Numbered from the stretch's first letter, positions 42,994-52,234 are shown. The stretch: 64,000 nt of DNA from Paraburkholderia podalyriae (GCF_014397785.1 NZ_VZQQ01000019.1:62001-126000), one strand, 5' to 3'. Program-made: numbers and translations. The notes: generated from the sequence alone by a model not told the origin.

Positions 42994-43731
42994 CTACGCC
43001 GCCCGCGCGAGGACGTCGAGCAGGGCGGTCTTGTCGAAGCGCCACGGGATGGCCGGTGCGCCGACAGACGCGCGAACATGCGCGACGAACGCCTTGCGCG
43101 CTATCTCGCGGCCGCCGAGCGACGCCAGATGCGACGTGTTCTGCTGGCAGTCTATCATTTCTATTTCGTGACGTCGCAAGTGGCCGACCAGCGCGGCCAG
43201 CGCCATTTTCGAGCCGTCGGTGACGTCGGTATACATTGATTCGCCGAAGAACATCCGGCCGAGCGACACGCCATACAAACCCCCGACACGCTTGTCCTCG
43301 AACCAGGTTTCGATGCTGTGCGCGTCGCCCAGGCGGTGCAGCGACGAATAGGCTTCGACGACCTCGGCGGTGATCCACGTGCCGCGTTGGCCGCGGCGCG
43401 GCGCCTGTGCGCACGCGCGCATCACGGCGGCGAAATCTTGATCGACGCGGATTTCCCACGCGTCTTCGCGCAACACGCGCTTGAGGGTCTTGCGCAGCGA
43501 TGGTGACAGTTTGAACTCGGCGGGGCGCAGGATCATGCGCGGATCGGGGCTCCACCACAACACCGGCTGGCCGTCCGAATACCACGGGAAAATGCCGCGC
43601 CGGTAAGCGTCGATGAGGCGCGACGGCAGCAGATCGCCGCTCGCCGCGAGCAGACCGGGTGCGCCGCTCGCGGCGCCGAGCGCGCGCTCGACGGGCGGAA
43701 ACGGATCGTCAGCTCCGAGCCAGGGAACCAT
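42994..43731 (-). CDS. aat: Leucyl/phenylalanyl-tRNA--protein transferase
   Basis: Aat adds Leu or Phe to N-terminal Lys or Arg of proteins, creating degrons for ClpS/ClpAP. The 245-residue protein shows the family blocks FPPVERALGAASGAPGLLAA, LIDAYRRGIFPWYSDGQPVL with WWSPDPRMIL, then GRMFFGESMYTDVTDGSKMA, LVGHLRRHEIEMIDCQQNTS and HLASLGGREIARKAFV. All expected motifs are present. It lies between the Nudix gene (10 bases upstream) and bpt, so N-degron tagging enzymes for basic and acidic residues are made together. Confidence 0.96.
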   Translation of the reverse strand: MVPWLGADDPFPPVERALGAASGAPGLLAASGDLLPSRLIDAYRRGIFPWYSDGQPVLWWSPDPRMILRPAEFKLSPSLRKTLKRVLREDAWEIRVDQDFAAVMRACAQAPRRGQRGTWITAEVVEAYSSLHRLGDAHSIETWFEDKRVGGLYGVSLGRMFFGESMYTDVTDGSKMALAALVGHLRRHEIEMIDCQQNTSHLASLGGREIARKAFVAHVRASVGAPAIPWRFDKTALLDVLARAA

Positions 43732-43740
43732 GCGCGCCGC

Positions 43741-44286
43741 TCAACCTTCGCGCAGGGAGCGGAAGATGTCGCCGGTATGCAGGCCGAAACTGCCGGCCGC
43801 CCGGTCGGCGAAAAAAAAGCGCAGCGTCTGGCCAACGGTCGGAAACGCGATCTCGTCCCACGGAATCTCGTGCTCCTCGAAGAGCTTCACTTCGAGGCTT
43901 TCCTCGCCGGCGGCGACGTCGAGATCGAGCAGCCGCGCCATGTAGAACAGGTGCACCTGGTGCACGTGCGGCACGTTCAGCAGCGAAAACAGGTTCTGCA
44001 CCTCGACGCGCGCGCCGGCTTCCTCGAGCGTTTCGCGCGAGGCGGCTTCGGCCGTCGTTTCTCCCATTTCCATGAAGCCGGCGGGCAGCGTCCAGTAACC
44101 GTAGCGCGGCTCGATGGCGCGACGGCACAGCAGCACTTTGTCGTCCCACACCGGAACGGTGCCGACCACGTTACGCGGATTCTGATAATGCACGGTGCCG
44201 CAACTGCCGCATACGAAGCGCTCGCGATTGTCGCCCGGCGGAATGCTCAGACTGACGCCGTGGCCGCAGACAGAACAGAATTTCAT
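43741..44286 (-). CDS. Nudix hydrolase with N-terminal zinc ribbon
   Basis: The 181-residue protein has a zinc ribbon (FCSVCGHGVSL and VCGSCGTVHYQNP, residues 3-37) followed by a Nudix domain. The catalytic box is intact: GFMEMGETTAEAASRETLEE followed by AG (about residues 70-91). It hydrolyses a nucleoside diphosphate linked to another group; this subgroup includes NADH pyrophosphatase-like and ADP-ribose pyrophosphatase-like enzymes. It lies 10 bases before aat. The C-terminal FADRAAGSFGLHTGDIFRSL is specific to the Burkholderiales version. Confidence 0.88.
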   Translation of the reverse strand: MKFCSVCGHGVSLSIPPGDNRERFVCGSCGTVHYQNPRNVVGTVPVWDDKVLLCRRAIEPRYGYWTLPAGFMEMGETTAEAASRETLEEAGARVEVQNLFSLLNVPHVHQVHLFYMARLLDLDVAAGEESLEVKLFEEHEIPWDEIAFPTVGQTLRFFFADRAAGSFGLHTGDIFRSLREG

Positions 44287-44421
44287 TGGAAAGGGGACGA
44301 GAAAGGGTGATAGGAGTTTATCACCGGGGCGGGGGATTACTGAGGCACCGGCGGCGCGACAAGACGAGGCCAGTTCGGATTGCCGGGTTGCGGCCGGGTT
44401 GCGGTATGCCAGGCCACAAAA

Positions 44422-44457
44422 ACAAAAAAGGGTTACACGCCAATGCGTTGTAACCCT
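44422..44457 (-). terminator. Rho-independent terminator of tRNA-fMet
   Basis: On the minus strand AGGGTTACA and TGTAACCCT pair around an 11-base loop and are followed by six T. It begins 16 bases after the tRNA CCA. Confidence 0.88.
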
Positions 44458-44472
44458 TCAATGATTTCGTTT

Positions 44473-44549
<77 letters not shown>

Positions 44550-44564
44550 TCCGTCGAAGAAAAA

Positions 44565-44570
44565 ATTATA
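44565..44570 (-). promoter_or_regulatory. -10 box of tRNA-fMet promoter
   Basis: A perfect TATAAT lies on the minus strand 15 bases before the tRNA 5' end. The -35 element is less clear. Confidence 0.6.
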
Positions 44571-44785
44571 GACCAGCCAGACAGCCAGCGCAATAGCCAT
44601 GTAAGGATTGGCTTCATTGCGCTTTGCCCGCCCGCGCGACGTCACTTCTCGACAAAGCTTCGGAAAGCCGCGCGCGGACGCTGCGCTAGAAGACGCTGCG
44701 CTAGAATTCAAACCTCCGCGCGGCTCGCCCGATCGTCACGACGGCGGCCCCTTCGACTCTGATCCTCCGACCCGTTCTGAACCTC

Positions 44786-45283
44786 ATGGATATCGCTCAC
44801 GATCTGCAGATCATCGCCATTCAGGAAAAGACCCTCGTGTTTCCCCGCTTCGATGCCGACCGCGCGTGGCAAGTCGGCGCATATCTGCACGAGGTCGCGA
44901 AAGCGCGCGGCATTGCCGCCGCGATCGACGTGCGCACGTTCGGCCAGCCGCTGTTCTTCAGCCTGCTCGACGGCGCGACGCCCGACAACGTCGACTGGGC
45001 GCGCCGCAAGGGCAACACCGTCGCGCATTTTCGCCGCAGCTCGTACGCGATCGGTCTGAAAATGCAGCTCGCGGGCGCAACGCTCGTCGACAAGCACGGC
45101 CTGCCGGCCACCGAGTACGCATCGCACGGCGGCGCGTTCCCGCTGACGGTGGCAGGCGCGGGTGTGATCGGTTCGATCACGGTGTCCGGTTTGCCGCAGC
45201 GCGCCGATCATGAACTCGTGGTCGAAGCGCTGTGCGCGCATCTGGGTCACGACTACGGCAAGCTCGCGCTCGCGAAGAGCTGA
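44786..45283 (+). CDS. UPF0303 / GlcG-HbpS-like family protein
   Basis: The 165-residue protein begins MDIAHDLQIIAIQEKTLVFP. It shows the family blocks DADRAWQVGAYLHEVAKARG, AAIDVRTFGQPLFFSLLDGA (about residues 46-65), NVDWARRKGNTVAHFRRSSY, ATEYASHGGAFPLTVAGAGV and GSITVSGLPQRADHELVVEA. Members of this superfamily include heme-binding HbpS and yeast YBR137w; a general catalytic function has not been shown. The C-terminal GSITVSGL segment is the most conserved. It stands alone, transcribed away from the tRNA-fMet. Confidence 0.85.
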   Translation: MDIAHDLQIIAIQEKTLVFPRFDADRAWQVGAYLHEVAKARGIAAAIDVRTFGQPLFFSLLDGATPDNVDWARRKGNTVAHFRRSSYAIGLKMQLAGATLVDKHGLPATEYASHGGAFPLTVAGAGVIGSITVSGLPQRADHELVVEALCAHLGHDYGKLALAKS

Positions 45284-45342
45284 CGCGATGCGTGTGCTCC
45301 CCGTATGCGCTGCTCGTCATTGCCGGCAGCAAGGAAATCGGC

Positions 45343-45723
45343 TTACTTGCAGCGCACGATCATCGAGCGGTTTTTCACATTGGCGGACACCACGTTCGTG
45401 ACGCTACCTCCGGCGGTGCCGCCTTCGTCGTTATCTTTCGACACGATGTCGTAGCCGGTTGCGCCGCAGGCCTTACCCGCTTGCACGTAGCACGAGGCCC
45501 AGCTCGAGCCGGCGTCGGCGCCGCTGCAGTTGACCGCGAAGCCGGTCTGGCCATTCGGCAGATTGATCAGCGTGGTCGTGTTCGACGACGCGCAGCCGCC
45601 CAGTCCCGCGGCGAGCAGCAGCGCGGCGGCCGACAGCGACGCGCGACGCACGAGGGCAAGCGCGGCGCTGGATCGAAGGCGGGGGAATCGGCCGGCGCGC
45701 CGCGGTTGCGTCGTGAATTGCAT
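45343..45723 (-). CDS. Putative secreted lipoprotein
   Basis: The 126-residue protein starts at the ATG at 45723 with AAAGGA 10 bases upstream. A basic N-terminus and hydrophobic stretch (SLSAAALLLAAGLGGC, about residues 28-43) end in a lipobox with Cys at about residue 43. The mature part has two further Cys pairs (NCSGADAGSSWASC and VQAGKACGATGYDIV), ending in MIVRCK, which suggests disulfides in the periplasm. This pattern is common in small Burkholderia outer-membrane lipoproteins of unknown role. Confidence 0.75.
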   Translation of the reverse strand: MQFTTQPRRAGRFPRLRSSAALALVRRASLSAAALLLAAGLGGCASSNTTTLINLPNGQTGFAVNCSGADAGSSWASCYVQAGKACGATGYDIVSKDNDEGGTAGGSVTNVVSANVKNRSMIVRCK

Positions 45724-45812
45724 CGTGTTGTGTCCTTTCATTCAGATAGAGGGGTCTGCCGGGCTGGCGCGGCCGTGGTCGGCTGTTGCGGAACGCGATG
45801 GCGGGCCACGGG

Positions 45813-46004
45813 TCAGGTCGCTTCGACCTTGATGCCCGCCGCACTGACGAGCCGCCGGGCTTCCGCGCCTTCTTCAGTGGCCGCGTCCTCCCAGATGCTG
45901 ATCGCTTTCGGGATGTCGATGCCGTGACTTTCGGCGTACTCAAACCAGTGGTTCGCCGCATCCGGCTCGGGCAGTTCGTGATTCTGCAGAAAATATTTTC
46001 CCAT
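45813..46004 (-). CDS. Small hypothetical protein
   Basis: This 63-residue protein begins MGKYFLQNHELPEPDAANHW and ends AEARRLVSAAGIKVEAT. It is acidic and helical. The open frame runs much further upstream, but only this part has natural-looking composition. A helical repeat-like stretch, YAESHGIDIPKAISIWEDAA, is the only recognisable feature. I cannot assign a function. Confidence 0.6.
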   Translation of the reverse strand: MGKYFLQNHELPEPDAANHWFEYAESHGIDIPKAISIWEDAATEEGAEARRLVSAAGIKVEAT

Positions 46005-46289
46005 ATTGTGCTCGCTGGGCTCGAAATGACGTCGTAACAGGTACCAATGCGACAGCATGGAGCATGCCGGTCTGGGCGCTTCGACCGGCGCGCGCGGCCG
46101 AACTGCGGCGCGGTTCCACAGCGGTGCGAGGGCGCGTCGCGCGGCAGAACTTATCGCGCCGGGACGCGCCTTATCGTAATGGGGCGGCCCGCTCGCACTC
46201 CCGGGACAGCGGCGCGCCGCATGCTGAAGCATCAAGGCGGCGCCGTTGCGACTGGCGCCAACTTCCCAACCGTAAAGTGGAGGACGAAG

Positions 46290-46577
46290 ATGGCTGAACG
46301 GGTCAGTGGCCCTTATCGCGGCTATTACATCAGCGCCGCCGCGCGCCTCGTGCCAGGGGGCAGCACGTCGGGAACCTCGCGCGACGCGCACGCCAAAGCG
46401 GATGGTACTTACGTCGGCACGGTCAGCCTCGCCGAACTCGGCCCGGACGATCCGCATCGGATGGAAACGCTGCTGGAACTCGGCGACCGGCAACGGTTCG
46501 GCAGCGAAGAAGAGGCGCTCGCGTTCGTCGAACGGGCGGCGCGCGAGTATGTCGACCGATTGCTGGACGGGCAGTGA
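46290..46577 (+). CDS. Hypothetical protein, small alpha/beta fold
   Basis: The 95-residue protein starts at the ATG at 46290 with GTGGAGG just upstream. The open frame extends 81 residues further up but that part is low quality. A first part (YRGYYISAAARLVPGG) forms strands and a later part (GSEEEALAFVERAAREYVDR) a long helix. The same strand-then-helix shape appears in the small gene at 55337, so they may share a fold. The function is unknown. Confidence 0.65.
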   Translation: MAERVSGPYRGYYISAAARLVPGGSTSGTSRDAHAKADGTYVGTVSLAELGPDDPHRMETLLELGDRQRFGSEEEALAFVERAAREYVDRLLDGQ

Positions 46578-46775
46578 GCGCGTCGGCGAATCCCCCGCAA
46601 AGGGCCGGCCGAAGCGCTCGCGAGAGCAGCGCGCGTTGGCCGCGATCAGGCGTCCGCGCGCGCTGGACCGTGATCCGGCGGCGCGAGTACCATAGCGGGA
46701 CCCGCGAGGATCGGTGGTACGCAGCGGCCTTTCGCGCGGATTACGTTCCCGCCGCCACCTTCTGACGAAGCGACC

Positions 46776-47060
46776 ATGGAAATCCGTTTTCTCGCAGACG
46801 CGCCGGCTTACCGCGACTCGAACCTGACCGTCGTCTTTTCCGCCCTGGTGGACGGTGAACCGGTGCCGTGCGCGATCTCGGTGGAAGCGCTCGAGGATCA
46901 TTTCGGCGCTTACAGCGAAGACCTCGAAGGCTGGCTGCGCGCGTTCGATGCGGGGCGCCCATGCATCGAGGCCGTCGCGCGCGAGCATTTGCAGATCAGC
47001 AACGGCACGCCCGTGCTGCTCAAGAGTGGCCACTTTCCGCCGGGGCGGGTGGCAGTGTGA
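46776..47060 (+). CDS. DUF1488-family protein
   Basis: This 94-residue protein contains FSALVDGEPVPCAISVEALE and the block DHFGAYSEDLEGWLRAFDAG, typical of DUF1488 members, small proteins of unknown function frequent in Burkholderiales. It starts with an ATG preceded by CGACC but no strong ribosome-binding site. The function is unknown. Confidence 0.75.
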   Translation: MEIRFLADAPAYRDSNLTVVFSALVDGEPVPCAISVEALEDHFGAYSEDLEGWLRAFDAGRPCIEAVAREHLQISNGTPVLLKSGHFPPGRVAV

Positions 47061-47094
47061 CTTCCTCTCACCCACGCATTGCCACAGCTTGCCG

Positions 47095-48069
47095 CTAATT
47101 CACCCCGCGTGCCGGCACTGTCTCGCGCGCCGCTTCGAAGCACCGCCGGATCCCTTCCTGATATGACGTTTTGCCGAGCGGCCCGATCAAATTCGCCAGC
47201 GCCGTATCATCGAGCACGACTGGCTCCGTCATCAGATAGTTCATCTCGACGAGTTCGCGCATCAGCGGATTGAACAGCCCGAGCACGCGCAGCATGCCCT
47301 TGCCGGCCACCATCAGCTTCGGCTTGCGGCCCGCGAGCGCGTGCGCCTCGCGCGCCACCTCGCGCTGCGTGATCGTGCCGGCGCCCGCGAGATGCCACCA
47401 TCGTCCGTAGGCCTCGGGCGTGCGCATCAGTCGTTCGACCACTGGACCGAGATCCGGCAGATAGATGAATTCATGCGGTACGTCGATGGGACCCAGCACC
47501 TGCGCGCGCCTGGCCGTAGCGGCGCCGACGAAGACACCGTGCAACAGACTGCGCTCAACCCCCGGTCCGTAAAAATCGGGCAGTCGCAAGACCAGCGTTT
47601 GGAGACCTTTGTGGCCATGCGCGGCTAGTACCCGCTTTTCCTGTTCGAGCCGCATGCGGCCCTTGAACGTGTGCGGCTCGCGCGGATGGTCTTCGCGGAT
47701 CGGGTTGCCGCGCGCGCGGCCATACGGGTACACGGTGCCGATCAGAATCAAGCGTTCGACGCCCGCCGCCGTCACGCCGGCCAGCGTTTTCTCCATCAAC
47801 GGCGGGTGTTGCGCGAACTGGTGGTACGGCACGCCGACGAGGTAGATCACGGTCTGCAGACCGGCGGCCGCGGCGCAGACCGAGGCGGGGTCGTCGGGGT
47901 TCCAGGTGACGATTTCCGCGTGCGGGTCGTCACCGAAGGTGCGTTGCAGCGCCTCGCGCGAGCGGCCGACCACCCGATAGTCGCAGCCCGCCACGCCAAG
48001 CGCCGCCGCGATGCTTTGCCCCGCCGCGCCAGCGGCACCGAACAAACCGACCTTTCCCATGGCTTGCAT
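47095..48069 (-). CDS. NAD(P)-dependent epimerase/dehydratase-family protein
   Basis: The 324-residue protein has a Rossmann start (KVGLFGAAGAAGQSIAAALG, about residues 6-25). It continues with RYDV-type segments: VIYLVGVPYHQFAQHPPLME, RLILIGTVYPYGRARGNPIR with the Tyr of the active site, and LRLPDFYGPGVERSLLHGVF. This is the extended SDR (atypical) layout, with GXXGXXG and a Tyr-X3-Lys-like element less clear. The ATG at 48069 has GGGAG 7 bases upstream. It is divergent from a TetR gene with a palindromic operator between them, so it is probably the regulated target. The substrate is unknown. Confidence 0.85.
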   Translation of the reverse strand: MQAMGKVGLFGAAGAAGQSIAAALGVAGCDYRVVGRSREALQRTFGDDPHAEIVTWNPDDPASVCAAAAGLQTVIYLVGVPYHQFAQHPPLMEKTLAGVTAAGVERLILIGTVYPYGRARGNPIREDHPREPHTFKGRMRLEQEKRVLAAHGHKGLQTLVLRLPDFYGPGVERSLLHGVFVGAATARRAQVLGPIDVPHEFIYLPDLGPVVERLMRTPEAYGRWWHLAGAGTITQREVAREAHALAGRKPKLMVAGKGMLRVLGLFNPLMRELVEMNYLMTEPVVLDDTALANLIGPLGKTSYQEGIRRCFEAARETVPARGVN

Positions 48070-48142
48070 GACGACTCCCTGACAGGGCGGCGCGACGCCG
48101 CCGCGTAATTTGGTGACTGCGGAATTTGACAGATGAAAACTT

Positions 48143-48173
48143 ACTGAACATCGTTCATTAAACGGTGTTCAGT
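48143..48173. promoter_or_regulatory. Palindromic operator between the epimerase gene and the TetR gene
   Basis: The arms ACTGAACATCGTT and AACGGTGTTCAGT are a near-perfect inverted repeat around a 5-base centre, at one mismatch pair. The site lies 43 bases before the TetR ATG and 73 bases before the epimerase ATG. This is the typical setting for a TetR repressor controlling both divergent genes. Confidence 0.8.
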
Positions 48174-48215
48174 TTAATTTGACTTTTCAGTTTGTCAACC
48201 TGAAAATTGCGAATC

Positions 48216-48977
48216 ATGGGAATCGCCGAACGAAAAAACCGCCAGAAACAGGCGCTGCGCGAACGCATCCTCGATGCCGCGCGGCGCATCGTCGTGCGCG
48301 AGGGTTTTGCCGCGCTGTCGATGCGCAAGATCGCCGACGCGATCGAATATTCGCCCGCCACGTTGTATCTGCATTTCGAGAGTCGCGATGACATCGCGCG
48401 GGCCATGTGCGCGGAAGGTTACGCGCAGTTGCTCGCGACGTTCGTGCCGCTCGTGCAAATCGCCGATCCCGTCGAGCGGCTGAAGGCGCTCGGGCGCGCG
48501 TACGTCGCGTTCGGCGTCGAGCATCCGGAAACGTATCGGCTGATTTTCATGGAGGATCCGAGCTATACGGGCGCGGCGCTGGGGCGCGCGCCTGGCGTTG
48601 GCAAAGACGACGACTCCGGCGACGCCGCGCTGCAGATCATGATCGCTGCGCTCGACGAGTTGCGAGTATCGGGGCGTGTATCGGCGTCGGTCGCATCGAT
48701 GGACCCGACTGTCTGGGCCGAGGCGTTGTGGGCGAGTCTGCATGGCATTGTCGCGCTGAATCTCACGTGCCCGGTGTTTCCGAGTGCGCCGCTCGACACG
48801 CTGGTCGGCGTGACGCTCGACGCGTGGCTCGGCGAGCCGCAGGCCGTACGGGCTGGCGCTTCGACCAGCGCCGCCGTCCGCGGCAAAAAAACCGCCGCTC
48901 GGCACCATCGCTCCTCCGCCGGCTCCGCGGACACGGCCCCCGAGCCTGCCGCCAAACGCAAAGCGGCAGGGCCGTGA
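48216..48977 (+). CDS. TetR-family transcriptional regulator
   Basis: The 253-residue protein starts at the ATG at 48216. The N-terminal helix-turn-helix is canonical: KQALRERILDAARRIVVREG, FAALSMRKIADAIEYSPATL and YLHFESRDDIARAMCAEGYA (residues 10-70). The C-terminal ligand domain contains FGVEHPETYRLIFMEDPSY and WAEALWASLHGIVALNLTCP, typical of the WHG-containing subgroup. The last 40 residues are basic and probably disordered. It should bind the 31-base palindrome upstream and repress itself and the epimerase gene. The ligand is unknown. Confidence 0.92.
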   Translation: MGIAERKNRQKQALRERILDAARRIVVREGFAALSMRKIADAIEYSPATLYLHFESRDDIARAMCAEGYAQLLATFVPLVQIADPVERLKALGRAYVAFGVEHPETYRLIFMEDPSYTGAALGRAPGVGKDDDSGDAALQIMIAALDELRVSGRVSASVASMDPTVWAEALWASLHGIVALNLTCPVFPSAPLDTLVGVTLDAWLGEPQAVRAGASTSAAVRGKKTAARHHRSSAGSADTAPEPAAKRKAAGP

Positions 48978-49021
48978 TAACGTTCAGTTCCACGTCATCC
49001 AGCGCCGCCGCGCAGCTCTCC

Positions 49022-50170
49022 ATGTCCACCTCCGCCTCGCCCGCCGTTAGCGACGAAATCGCGACCCACGTAGCCAACCGCATCGGTTTCATCGAACTGG
49101 AGCGGCCGAAAGCGCTGAACGCGCTGTCGACCGGCATGATCCGCGCGATCCATGCGGCGCTCGACCAGTGGCGCGAGGACCCCGAGGTGCTCGCCGTCGT
49201 GGTGCGCAGCCAGCACGCGCGCGCGTTCTGCGCGGGCGGCGACATCCGCTTCATGTACGAGGCGGCGCAACGCGGCGACCAGCAGGCGCGCGACACGTTT
49301 TTCAGCGAGGAATACCGCCTCAATCACGCGATCTTCGTGTACCCGAAGCCGTATATCGCGTTGATGAACGGCATTGTGATGGGCGGCGGCATGGGCATTT
49401 CGCAGGGCGCGCATCGCACCGGCGGCCTGCGCCTCGTCACCCAATCGACGAAGATGGCGATGCCTGAAACGCGCATCGGCCTGTTTCCCGACGTCGGCGC
49501 GAGCTGGTTTCTCGCGCGCACGCCGGGCGCGATCGGCCGCTATCTGGCGGTAACCGGCGACACGCTCGGCGCGGCCGACGCACTGTACGCGGGCCTCGCC
49601 GATGCCTACATCGACGACGCGGCGTTGCCCGCGCTCATCGATACGTTGCGCCGCGAACGGTTCGAGCGCGGCGCGGATGTGCTCGCGTGCGTCAAGCGCG
49701 AGACGCTCGCGTATGAGGTCGCGCCGCGTCCCGAGGACAGCGTGCTGGCGAAGGCGCGGACGTTGATCGACCGGCATTTCGCGCTGCCCGACGTGGTTCG
49801 GATACTCGCGTCGCTCGAACAGGAACGCGAGCGCGGCGGCGACGCCGCGGAGTGGGCCGAACAGACGATCGCGGTGCTGCGCGAGCGCTCGCCGCTGTCG
49901 ATGGCGGTCTCGCTCGAAGTGGTCACGCGCGCGGAAGGGTCGATGGCCGACGTGCTGCGCGTCGATCTCGATCTGACGCGCTCGAGCTTCCTGCTCGGCG
50001 ATACGGTGGAAGGCATACGCGCGCGCCTCATCGACAAGGACAATGCGCCGCGTTGGCGTTTCGCGCGCATCGAGGACGTCGAGCGCGCCTACGTGGAGAA
50101 GATGTTCGAGAGCCCGTGGCCGGCCAACGAGCATCCGCTGGCCGCTCTCTCGGGGGAGAACGCGCGCTGA
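49022..50170 (+). CDS. 3-hydroxyisobutyryl-CoA hydrolase-like enoyl-CoA hydratase family protein
   Basis: The 382-residue protein starts at the ATG at 49022; the open frame goes much further upstream in a different gene's shadow. Crotonase motifs are visible: GFIELERPKALNALSTGMIR, AFCAGGDIRFMYEAAQRGD with the oxyanion-hole Gly pair, YIALMNGIVMGGGMGISQGA and PETRIGLFPDVGASWFLART. Length and the ECH_2 C-terminal domain (VLRERSPLSMAVSLEVVTRA) point to 3-hydroxyisobutyryl-CoA hydrolase of valine catabolism. It lies 45 bases after the TetR gene on the same strand, so the two may be cotranscribed. Confidence 0.85.
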   Translation: MSTSASPAVSDEIATHVANRIGFIELERPKALNALSTGMIRAIHAALDQWREDPEVLAVVVRSQHARAFCAGGDIRFMYEAAQRGDQQARDTFFSEEYRLNHAIFVYPKPYIALMNGIVMGGGMGISQGAHRTGGLRLVTQSTKMAMPETRIGLFPDVGASWFLARTPGAIGRYLAVTGDTLGAADALYAGLADAYIDDAALPALIDTLRRERFERGADVLACVKRETLAYEVAPRPEDSVLAKARTLIDRHFALPDVVRILASLEQERERGGDAAEWAEQTIAVLRERSPLSMAVSLEVVTRAEGSMADVLRVDLDLTRSSFLLGDTVEGIRARLIDKDNAPRWRFARIEDVERAYVEKMFESPWPANEHPLAALSGENAR

Positions 50171-50234
50171 ACGCGCGGCCTGTCGATCCCGCGCGCGCGA
50201 ATCTACGCGTTGCGCGAATTCCCGCGCGACGCGC

Positions 50235-50660
50235 TTACTCCTCTGCCTCGCTCGCCATGAACGCGCGCATGAATACGAGCGCGCCCCAGCCCCACATCGC
50301 ATTCGCCGCGAAGCCGACGGCGAGGCGCGGCAGCATGTTGCCGCTCGGCCAGATGCCGCGCAGCGGATCGACGACGAACACGCTCGCCGCCGTCAGCACG
50401 ATGCCGCCGAACACGAACGCCGGTACCCACGGCGCGTGCCGGTGCGGCGCGACGCGCAGCAGCCAGGCCATCAGCACGGCCCAGCACGCGCTCCAGATTG
50501 CGTTCGCGATGAACTCAGGCAGGCCGAGCGGCAGAAACGGCGCGGTCGAAAAACCGCTGGGATCCATCATGCCGGCGGCGTGCATCAGCGCCAGCGTCGA
50601 TTCGCGAAAGAACAGGGAAGCCAGAAAACCGGCGACGAACGGCAGAATAATTTTTTGCAT
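50235..50660 (-). CDS. Small integral membrane protein
   Basis: This 141-residue protein from the ATG at 50660 (MQKIILPFVAGFLASLFFRE) has four hydrophobic helices and no recognised catalytic motif. The topology, four TM segments with a proline-rich HRHAPWVPAF loop, is shared with unknown membrane proteins of Burkholderiales. It reads leftward, convergent with the preceding hydratase gene. The function is unknown. Confidence 0.65.
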   Translation of the reverse strand: MQKIILPFVAGFLASLFFRESTLALMHAAGMMDPSGFSTAPFLPLGLPEFIANAIWSACWAVLMAWLLRVAPHRHAPWVPAFVFGGIVLTAASVFVVDPLRGIWPSGNMLPRLAVGFAANAMWGWGALVFMRAFMASEAEE

Positions 50661-51072
50661 GCATTGCACCGGCAACGTACAGGGCGACGCGAATCGCAAG
50701 ACCTGTACCGGGTGATTGGAAACGAGCGCCATTATATCGACCGGGGTAGGACCGGCCGGGGCCGCGTGTATAAAGCGCAACAACCGTATGCGGGAGCGCC
50801 GGGGCAAATCACGAAAGCGGAAATCCTAAGCTCAAAAAAATCGTTCAAAAGCCGTGGACCGCTCCATAGACTGTTCCCTCATACAGACGGCGCGGGTGTC
50901 GCCGTCATCCGTTGAATCGAGCGCATCACGCGCACGTTGATGGCCTGAGTCCATCGTCCGTTTTTCAATCCTTTGACACGTCGCAGCGCCTTGCCGGTTG
51001 CCGGCTCGATGCGCGTGGCCGGCGCTCGCGCGCACCGTTTTCATTCCGTCAAGCATAGGCAGGAGCAACCAC
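50661..51072. other. Promoter region upstream of the ssu genes
   Basis: About 410 bases between divergent genes. In many relatives ssuA would lie upstream of ssuD, but no part of it can be found here. The AGGAG right before 51073 is the ssuD ribosome-binding site. Confidence 0.5.
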
Positions 51073-52234
51073 ATGAATGTGTTCTGGTTCATTCCGACTC
51101 ACGGCGACAGCCGCTATCTCGGTACGTCCCAAGGCGCACGCGCAGCCGATTACGATTACTTCCGGCAGATCGCCGTCGCCGCCGATACGCTCGGCTACGA
51201 GGGCGTGCTGCTGCCGACCGGCCGCTCGTGCGAGGACGCCTGGGTCGTCGCGTCGAGCCTGATTGCCGCGACGCAGCGGCTGAAGTTCCTCGTCGCGATT
51301 CGCCCTGGGCTGTCGTCGCCGGGGCTCGCCGCGCGCATGGCGGCGACGTTCGACCGGCTGTCGAACGGGCGTCTGTTGATCAACGTGGTGACGGGCGGCG
51401 ACGCGGCTGAATTGGCCGGCGACGGCGTGTTCGTCGATCACGACGCGCGCTACGAAATCACCGACGAATTCCTGCATATCTGGCGCAAGCTGCTCGCGGC
51501 GTCGCACAGCAACGAAGCGATCGATTTCGACGGCGAGCATCTGCAGTCGAAGGGCGGCAAGGCGCTGTATCCGCCGGTGCAGAACCCGCATCCGCCGCTG
51601 TGGTTCGGCGGCTCGTCAGCGGCCGCGCACGATATCGCGGCCGAGCACATCGACACCTATCTGACGTGGGGCGAGCCGCCCGAAGCGGTCGCGAAGAAAA
51701 TCGCCGACATTCGCGCACGCGCCGCGGCGCGCGGCCGGCAGATCCGCTTCGGCATCCGTCTGCACGTGATCGTGCGCGAGACCGAGGACGAAGCGTGGGC
51801 CGCGGCCGACAAGCTGATCAGCAAGCTCGACGACGACACGGTCGCGCGTGCGCAGGCCTCGTTCGCGAAGATGGATTCGGAAGGGCAGCGCCGCATGGCC
51901 GCGCTGCACGGCGGCAAGCGCGGCGGGCGTGAGCAGCTCGAAGTCTATCCGAACCTGTGGGCGGGTGTCGGGCTCGTGCGCGGCGGCGCGGGCACCGCGC
52001 TGGTCGGCAGTCCGCAGCAGGTGGCCGCGCGCATGAAGGAGTACGCGGCGCTCGGCGTCGAGACCTTCATCCTGTCGGGCTATCCCCACCTGGAGGAATC
52101 CTATCGTTTCGCCGAACTCGTTTTTCCCGCTGCTGCCGCAACGAACGACCAGGCTCGCCAATGGGCCGCTGTCGGGGCCGTTCGGGGAAATCGTCGGAAC
52201 CAGCTATCTGCCGACGGCGGCGAGCGCAAGCTGA
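51073..52234 (+). pseudogene. ssuD: FMNH2-dependent alkanesulfonate monooxygenase with a one-base frameshift
   Basis: SsuD cleaves C1 and longer alkanesulfonates to sulfite and aldehyde using FMNH2 and O2. The reading frame from the ATG at 51073 is excellent until about residue 350 (FWFIPTHGDSRYLGTSQGAR, VAADTLGYEGVLLPTGRSCE, LVAIRPGLSSPGLAARMAAT, WFGGSSAAAH, ETFILSGYPHLEESYRFAEL). In a run of five T at 52121-52125 the frame is lost. In the +1 frame the expected C-terminus follows (FPLLPQ, then GPLSGPFGEIVGTSYLP) and ends at a TGA at 52232. In the actual frame translation runs through into ssuC without a stop. A single extra T explains this: either a real mutation or an assembly error in a homopolymer. 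Confidence 0.88.

Noticed and set aside
42056..43585. 509-codon minus-strand open frame
   Set aside because: Only the part from the GTG at 42892 matches Bpt; the remainder overlaps aat in another frame.
45813..47075. 420-codon minus-strand open frame
   Set aside because: Only the last 63 codons are natural in composition; the rest shadows the genes at 46290 and 46776.
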